DNA from: Phytoseiulus persimilis
Lineage: Eukaryota; Arthropoda; Arachnida; Mesostigmata; Phytoseiidae
Direction: 5' to 3'
Assembly: GCA_037576195.1 (NCBI GenBank)
Contig: CM075101.1
Location: 23,684,001 to 23,748,000 of the forward strand
DNA: 64,000 nucleotides
Shown here in pieces: positions 63,001-64,000 of the stretch (position 1 is the first letter of the stretch; the number at the start of each line of letters is the position of its first letter). A model generated the notes under the pieces. That model saw only the letters and a program-made list of their open reading frames with translations, searched no databases and was not told the origin of the DNA. Made by a program: the position numbers and the translations under genes.

Positions 63001-63633
63001 AGCCTTGCTCTTCGCTGCCGAACGGAAGCACAAAGAGTTGACAAACGCAGTTGATGGTCGTTCTGTAGCTGTCACCTAGCGTGACGTGAAATTTGGTACG
63101 CTCGAGCTACCGCAGCGTTCGGTTCGGACGCTGTATCTGTCCTCCCCGATCTTATAAAGGTACATGTAGAAAGCGGTACTGCAGGGCGCAACTGGCATCG
63201 CGAGATTGTCCAGAGAAAGCTCGTGCACAGAAACAGATGGCAGTCATCCGTTTTGCACAGGTTAATTCAGCCGGGCGTGGAAATCGAAGCCATGGTGTCA
63301 TCCGCAAGCTACGCGGGAAAGTTAACTCACGCGCAACTTCGACCGGAGCCGACGATTCCGTTCTGTTCCCATCAGGATTCGTCAGCACTGCAGTGTACTG
63401 TGCAACATCTGGCAGCTCGGCGGTGGAAAACTTCAGCCCGATGCAGCCATCGGGCAGTTTGAAAGGCACGATATGGTCGTCAATTTTCAGTGGTTGGCCG
63501 TTTTTGAGCCAACTGACGTCCGGCAAAGATCCGTCTTCGTTCGGAGAAACTTTGGCCTCAATCTTTCCGTCGTCACCTTCGTGGAAGACCTTTGCCGAAA
63601 GCGGTTGAGCAAACTCCGGTAGTCGCAAAGCGG
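47833..63633 (-). CDS. Unc-89: Unc-89 / obscurin (giant muscle M-band protein), 3' part, 17 coding exons placed
   Basis: This gene encodes a titin-like giant protein of the sarcomere M-band. UNC-89/obscurin organises thick filaments and links myofibrils to the sarcoplasmic reticulum. The placed exons encode nine Ig domains, a repeat-rich non-modular region, Fn3-Ig-Ig-kinase 1, and Ig-Fn3-kinase 2. This tandem two-kinase arrangement at the C-terminus is diagnostic of the invertebrate Unc-89 family, as opposed to projectin or twitchin, which have one kinase. Exon junctions were checked for frame: every join agrees except the link from the exon ending at 54533 to the micro-exon at 53108-53146, which is unresolved. 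The N-terminal SH3, RhoGEF/PH and earlier Ig domains expected in this family lie above 64000. The ends at 54533 and 47833 may represent alternative transcripts. Confidence 0.93.
48094..48243 (-). CDS. Unc-89: Unc-89 exon: C-lobe of kinase-like domain 2
   Basis: This 150-nt exon enters in phase 2 after gcgtctttcgacag and leaves in phase 2 (CCCAAC|GTGAGT). It encodes LSGVSPFLGATEAETRENVS and VRFHFESIYKECSSEATKLL, the alpha-G to alpha-H part of the kinase fold. The SGVSPFLG motif matches MLCK-family kinases, and kinase 1 of the same gene. Confidence 0.93.
48327..48738 (-). CDS. Unc-89: Unc-89 exon: core of kinase-like domain 2
   Basis: This 412-nt exon enters in phase 1 after acgagagcttccag and leaves in phase 2 (TACATTCT|GTAAGT). 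It carries hinge, alpha-D to alpha-E, catalytic loop, activation segment and alpha-F: FRFAVMERLS, LDALEYLHFKG, LVFCNVEPDSV, VVKLVDFGSTHAV, EYMAPEVVRGE, DVWSAGVLMY. DFG and APE are intact. In the catalytic loop the Asp is Asn (48533-48535), the Lys is Glu and the Asn is Ser. A normal phosphotransfer mechanism is doubtful even though ATP-site residues remain. Confidence 0.94.
48857..50027 (-). CDS. Unc-89: Unc-89 exon: Ig-Fn3 and N-lobe of kinase-like domain 2
   Basis: This 1,171-nt exon starts in phase 0 after ccgatcttgcag and ends in phase 1 (TTGCTCG|GTACGT). It opens with VIRERRKFHDMMDEEIDDEK, a motif seen between the kinases of this family. An Ig domain follows at about residues 84-177 (FTWFRNDCPLIP, YDAGVFKCVARNASG) and an Fn3 domain at about 182-275 (MYVEWNAPRQ, GLQ/LQPGTKYEFTVTATN). 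The kinase 2 N-lobe comes next, with a degenerate glycine loop (SSGRFSVVM), the Lys in LAVKAVKNGK and a conserved HRNIVYLEDAF. Frames past the donor lose all kinase resemblance. Confidence 0.95.
50120..50264 (-). CDS. Unc-89: Unc-89 exon: inter-kinase linker
   Basis: This 145-nt exon enters in phase 2 after attctcttccaaag and leaves in phase 0 before GTGAGTC. It encodes YAQGPDTYLLQLRDTDFPLR, LRQYMKVGASRSPSL and RGQHWGGSD. The text resembles the conserved inter-kinase segment of arthropod Unc-89 (a YLLQ-RD and REYMKVAHRRSPS-type motif), which supports the choice. A second acceptor 12 nt downstream (acgcgcag) would break the frame. Confidence 0.85.
50358..51389 (-). CDS. Unc-89: Unc-89 exon: kinase-like domain 1 (pseudokinase)
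   Basis: This 1,032-nt exon carries nearly all of the first MLCK/titin-type kinase fold. It keeps a glycine loop (GRGTQGVTYHAV), the ATP Lys (YAAKVM), the alpha-C Glu region (KNEMDTMNQ) and APE (EYVAPEL). The catalytic loop reads IAHLGLTLGDLL, so the HRD Asp is Gly and the Lys/Asn of the loop are lost (51053-51061). DFG is DFS (50987-50995). Catalysis is therefore unlikely, consistent with kinase 1 of other Unc-89 proteins being considered inactive. A tail with CRTCFRRRTLESCFYHPSKM and YPPGEPYTPPDSP follows, typical of the inter-kinase region. The exon leaves in phase 2 (CCAA|GTGAGT). Confidence 0.96.
51486..52539 (-). CDS. Unc-89: Unc-89 exon: Fn3-Ig-Ig preceding kinase 1
   Basis: This 1,054-nt exon enters in phase 1 after taatttacctag and leaves in phase 2 (GGAAG|GTATGG). 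Residues about 1-95 are a fibronectin type III domain (CTLRWKPSVP, VTYRIEMCD, GLRPGQDYQFRVLVESKHG). An acidic linker follows, then two Ig domains (CTWYFKDEKIESGG with CEGIYTCKAVNVHG; IRWYKDWLPVATSG with DAGLYSCKATNIAG). The exon ends with the pre-kinase linker PFRDYYDLGEELGR. The first residues of the kinase glycine loop are at this end, so the loop spans the intron. Confidence 0.95.
52740..52937 (-). CDS. Unc-89: Unc-89 exon: charged linker before Fn3
   Basis: This 198-nt exon is phase 1 to 1, between the acceptor cgattgatag and the donor GATACAG|GTTGAG. It encodes CPWHAAWKKLNYQISEEPKE, a Lys/Glu-rich stretch, then DDFGFERPNFDGD and VVKYLKPDT. It has no recognised domain and leads directly into the Fn3 domain of the next exon through a split Gly codon. 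An upstream internal start for kinase-only isoforms cannot be excluded. Confidence 0.8.
53108..53146 (-). CDS. Unc-89: Unc-89 candidate micro-exon (39 nt)
   Basis: A 39-nt segment is bounded by the good acceptor ttcaatttcctcag and the donor GCCAG|GTCAGT. It is phase 1 on both sides and encodes TDLKYSKKDEKP. Joined to the next exon through a split Asp codon it reads DEKP-D-CPWHAAWKKL, and its charged composition matches what follows. Its upstream partner was not identified; the required donor is in phase 1. Evidence is splice signals and frame only, so confidence is moderate. Confidence 0.55.
53604..53609 (-). terminator. Candidate polyadenylation signal for a short unc-89 transcript
   Basis: The minus strand reads AATAAA, about 920 nt beyond the stop at 54533 and upstream of the kinase-half exons. 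It is the first such hexamer I noticed after that stop. It is compatible with a transcript ending after the hydrophobic tail. Confidence 0.35.
54464..54483 (+). repeat. GA dinucleotide tract
   Basis: About nine GA units lie about 50 nt beyond the giant-exon stop of unc-89. Confidence 0.85.
54533..59537 (-). CDS. Unc-89: Unc-89 giant exon: half Ig, 21-copy SIAxY repeat region, hydrophobic segment, stop
   Basis: This exon of about 5.0 kb follows the acceptor atggcctgcag and stays open for 1,667 codons before TAA at 54533. It begins by finishing an Ig domain (YKDGVEVVMTDRHSFERD through FGEYRCEISNSHGKAE). From 59287 to 55504 it is low in predicted structure and carries 21 spaced copies of a motif near MSIAAYARYASDIES, plus five copies of a basic LPxRGSSxKK motif. 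A charged Ser/Glu/Arg region follows, then a hydrophobic stretch FLLTLVVTCLVCLCVSQ (54719-54769) and a 61-residue acidic tail ending CCKDDDKDANP. I do not recognise this repeat region from another protein. The reading frame is certain. Whether the stop is used, or the exon is spliced earlier into the kinase half, is open. Confidence 0.88.
54719..54769 (-). other. Predicted transmembrane-like segment in the unc-89 giant exon
   Basis: Seventeen consecutive residues, FLLTLVVTCLVCLCVSQ, contain no charge. Arg lies just before (ITTYAR) and NHR about eleven residues after. It sits 61 residues from the stop of a protein that is otherwise very hydrophilic, which fits a C-terminal single-pass or tail-anchor arrangement. 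No signal peptide can be assessed because the protein start lies outside the window. Confidence 0.6.
55504..59287 (-). repeat. Protein-level repeat array: 21 copies of (M/L)SIAxYxRYAS(E/D)xES
   Basis: Copies read in order include MSISRYYRECLS, MSISAYYRHAMS, VSIAEYYRAVLS, LSIAAYSKYASE, MSICEYSRYASE, LTISAYSRYASG, MSIAAYAKYASD, MSIAAYARYASD, MSIAEYARLASE, MSIAQYARYASD and MSIAQYAKYASE. Spacing averages about 60 residues (187 nt), with unique charged text between. Early copies have YY(R/K); later ones have YAR and a stronger acidic (S/D/E) tail, so the array shows a gradient. Invariant or near-invariant positions are Ser, Ile, Tyr and a later Ser. The motif could be an amphipathic binding helix followed by a phosphorylatable RxxS-acidic site; this is inference. 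Confidence 0.9.
59652..59786 (-). CDS. Unc-89: Unc-89 exon: N-terminal half of the ninth Ig domain
   Basis: This 135-nt exon enters in phase 2 after ttcggttctacag and leaves in phase 2 at GTGAAATG|GTGCGT, inside the codon for the core Trp. It encodes ETELKPDSGEPPSFLKKLSD and continues to IACIAGKPEPDVKW. The next exon, after an intron of 114 nt, supplies the rest of the domain (W-YKDGVEVV). Confidence 0.9.
59917..60763 (-). CDS. Unc-89: Unc-89 exon: three Ig domains
   Basis: This 847-nt exon enters in phase 1 after ccgagttacag and leaves in phase 2 (ATCAA|GTAAGG). It encodes three Ig domains, beginning EKPSFLKPLQDCTVPAG, EKAPVFLSPLKDQAVAEG and KPPKFIKPLSDTEVKLG. Each has the core Trp and the DxGxYxC-type corner (PADAGLYAIKASN, MTDAGQYECRLVS, VNDCGEFQCTAKN). 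The first shows no ATG near its start, so it is easily missed if only Met-initiated frames are considered. The Lys codon split across the junction links TVCKGTIK to ETELKPDSG. Confidence 0.93.
60905..61486 (-). CDS. Unc-89: Unc-89 exon: two Ig domains
   Basis: This 582-nt exon is phase 1 to 1, between the acceptor aaatttttcag and the donor GTGAACG|GTGAGT. It encodes two complete Ig domains. The first (KKPIFESQLKGLKLTEGEE, ARWFKDGKEV, APEDAGKYRCEVTNQCG) keeps both core Cys. The second (TPMFIDGLKATALDEGKPG, IQWLKDGKPV, PADAGEYAVVAKNDQG) lacks them. The exon reads through 194 codons with no stop. Confidence 0.93.
61610..61753 (-). CDS. Unc-89: Unc-89 exon: C-terminal half of an Ig domain
   Basis: This 144-nt exon is phase 1 to 1. 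It follows the acceptor tctattcattacag and ends GCAGAAG before GTGACG. It encodes DGVKFIKNPDGTVALEIPNC then PTDAGKYTLRAKNPDGGSAE, the strands D-G of the Ig begun in 62252-62407. The exon runs into the next one through a split Val codon. The intervening intron (61754-62251, 498 nt) contains nothing recognisable. Confidence 0.9.
62252..62407 (-). CDS. Unc-89: Unc-89 exon: N-terminal half of an Ig domain
   Basis: This 156-nt exon is phase 1 to 1, between the acceptor ctgttgtccgcag and the donor CTGAAG|GTAATA. It encodes KAMKKPSFAQGLKPAKFGEG through DVEWLKDGKPLTE. That is half an Ig domain, which is completed by exon 61610-61753 (joined as KPLTE-A-DGVKFIKNPDG). It carries PNEDGSIP before the Trp, the third copy of this variant loop. 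Reading past the donor hits a stop after a few codons. Confidence 0.9.
62709..63014 (-). CDS. Unc-89: Unc-89 exon: Ig domain
   Basis: This 306-nt exon is phase 1 to 1, between the acceptor ccgttcggcag and the donor GTGTCTC|GTAAGT. It encodes a single Ig domain (SKAPRFEQALQPLEVDEGG, the SWLRDGRPL strand C, and PSDAANYTAVLRNPG). It is clearly a paralogue of the domain in 63331-63633, sharing PNEDGSLP before the core Trp and lacking both core Cys. The split codon with the previous exon gives Pro, making the linker PVEVAPKSKAPRF. Confidence 0.9.
63331..63633 (-). CDS. Unc-89: Unc-89 exon: Ig domain (first in window)
   Basis: This 303-nt exon is phase 1 at both ends, between the acceptor attcgattccag and the donor GCGC|GTGAGT. 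It encodes one I-set Ig domain starting LRLPEFAQPLSAKVF, with the signature Trp in SWLKNGQPL and the Tyr corner in DVAQYTAVLTNPDG. Neither canonical core Cys (strands B and F) is present, as in many titin-type Ig domains. The 101-codon, phase 1-1 layout is the usual one-domain-per-exon unit of this family. The preceding exon lies above 63634, and probably outside the window. Confidence 0.88.
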
Positions 63634-64000
63634 CTGGAATCGAATCTTGATTACACGGAGTTCTCGCTGGCCCCAGTTTGTTCAATTCAGAGTAGCTCCT
63701 CGCTAATAGTCGGTTCAGCTGAAGCAGGCAAGCGGGAAGAGAGGAAGCTATTGCCGAAAGCTAGGAGAGTCCGAAAGTTCTCGTTGAAGTCTATGACGGA
63801 AGTTGGGTGAATGGCAGTCCACCGCTCCCTTCGGTCTTGCGCAGCACTCGAACGCGTTCTCTGGATTTGACTCCTTGTTTTTGCGAACGAATCGAACGAA
63901 GGCAACGACGCTTCGAACGGTTTGAACTCCGTCCTCCGGGCTCGAATTCCAAGCTGTCGCGGGAATTCCGATCTGCCAAGAAGTCCATAACTGGCGCGCT
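63634..64000 (-). other. Partial unc-89 intron at the window edge
   Basis: No Ig-like or other recognisable coding text is seen in any frame. It is the 3' end of the intron before the first Ig exon, with the acceptor at 63634-63635. Confidence 0.6.

Overview
The window is eukaryotic nuclear DNA with roughly balanced base composition. It holds two recognisable animal genes, both on the minus strand and both broken into exons by GT-AG introns. The gene pair (an ARID3/dead ringer transcription factor and an Unc-89/obscurin muscle giant), the protein-level similarity to arthropod versions, the near-50% GC and the abundance of short tetranucleotide tracts suggest an arthropod, perhaps a mesostigmatid or phytoseiid mite. 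The species is an inference, not something read from the sequence.

About 1-26.5 kb: the middle of a dead ringer (retained, ARID3-family) gene. Three coding exons were placed: an acidic and Ala-rich exon (26141-26539), a 73-nt exon carrying the start of the ARID domain (12159-12231), and a 492-nt exon carrying the rest of the ARID plus an Asn run (1229-1720). Their intron phases (0, then 1, then 1) join into one reading frame. They are separated by introns of about 13.9 kb and 10.4 kb. The C-terminal REKLES part lies beyond position 1, and the true 5' end was not found.

About 26.5-47.2 kb: roughly 20 kb in which no gene can be supported. It is rich in simple repeats and overlapping short ORFs. 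It probably contains the dead ringer 5' end and regulatory DNA.

About 47.2-63.6 kb: the 3' two thirds of an unc-89/obscurin gene, with 17 placed coding exons. Read 5' to 3' (high to low coordinates) they encode nine Ig domains and a 5-kb exon with a long non-modular repeat region. After that come a micro-exon, a charged linker, Fn3-Ig-Ig, pseudokinase 1, a linker, Ig-Fn3, kinase-like domain 2 and the C-terminus. The most unusual element is the 5-kb exon. It carries 21 spaced copies of a motif close to MSIAxYARYASExES, interleaved with a basic LPxRGSSxKK motif. It then ends in its own stop codon after a hydrophobic, membrane-span-like segment. This suggests either a kinase-less, membrane-anchored obscurin isoform or two adjacent transcription units. 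How this exon connects to the kinase half is unresolved. Both kinase domains have lost catalytic residues.

The two genes have unrelated jobs: transcriptional control, and assembly of the sarcomere M-band and sarcoplasmic reticulum. They appear to be neighbours only.
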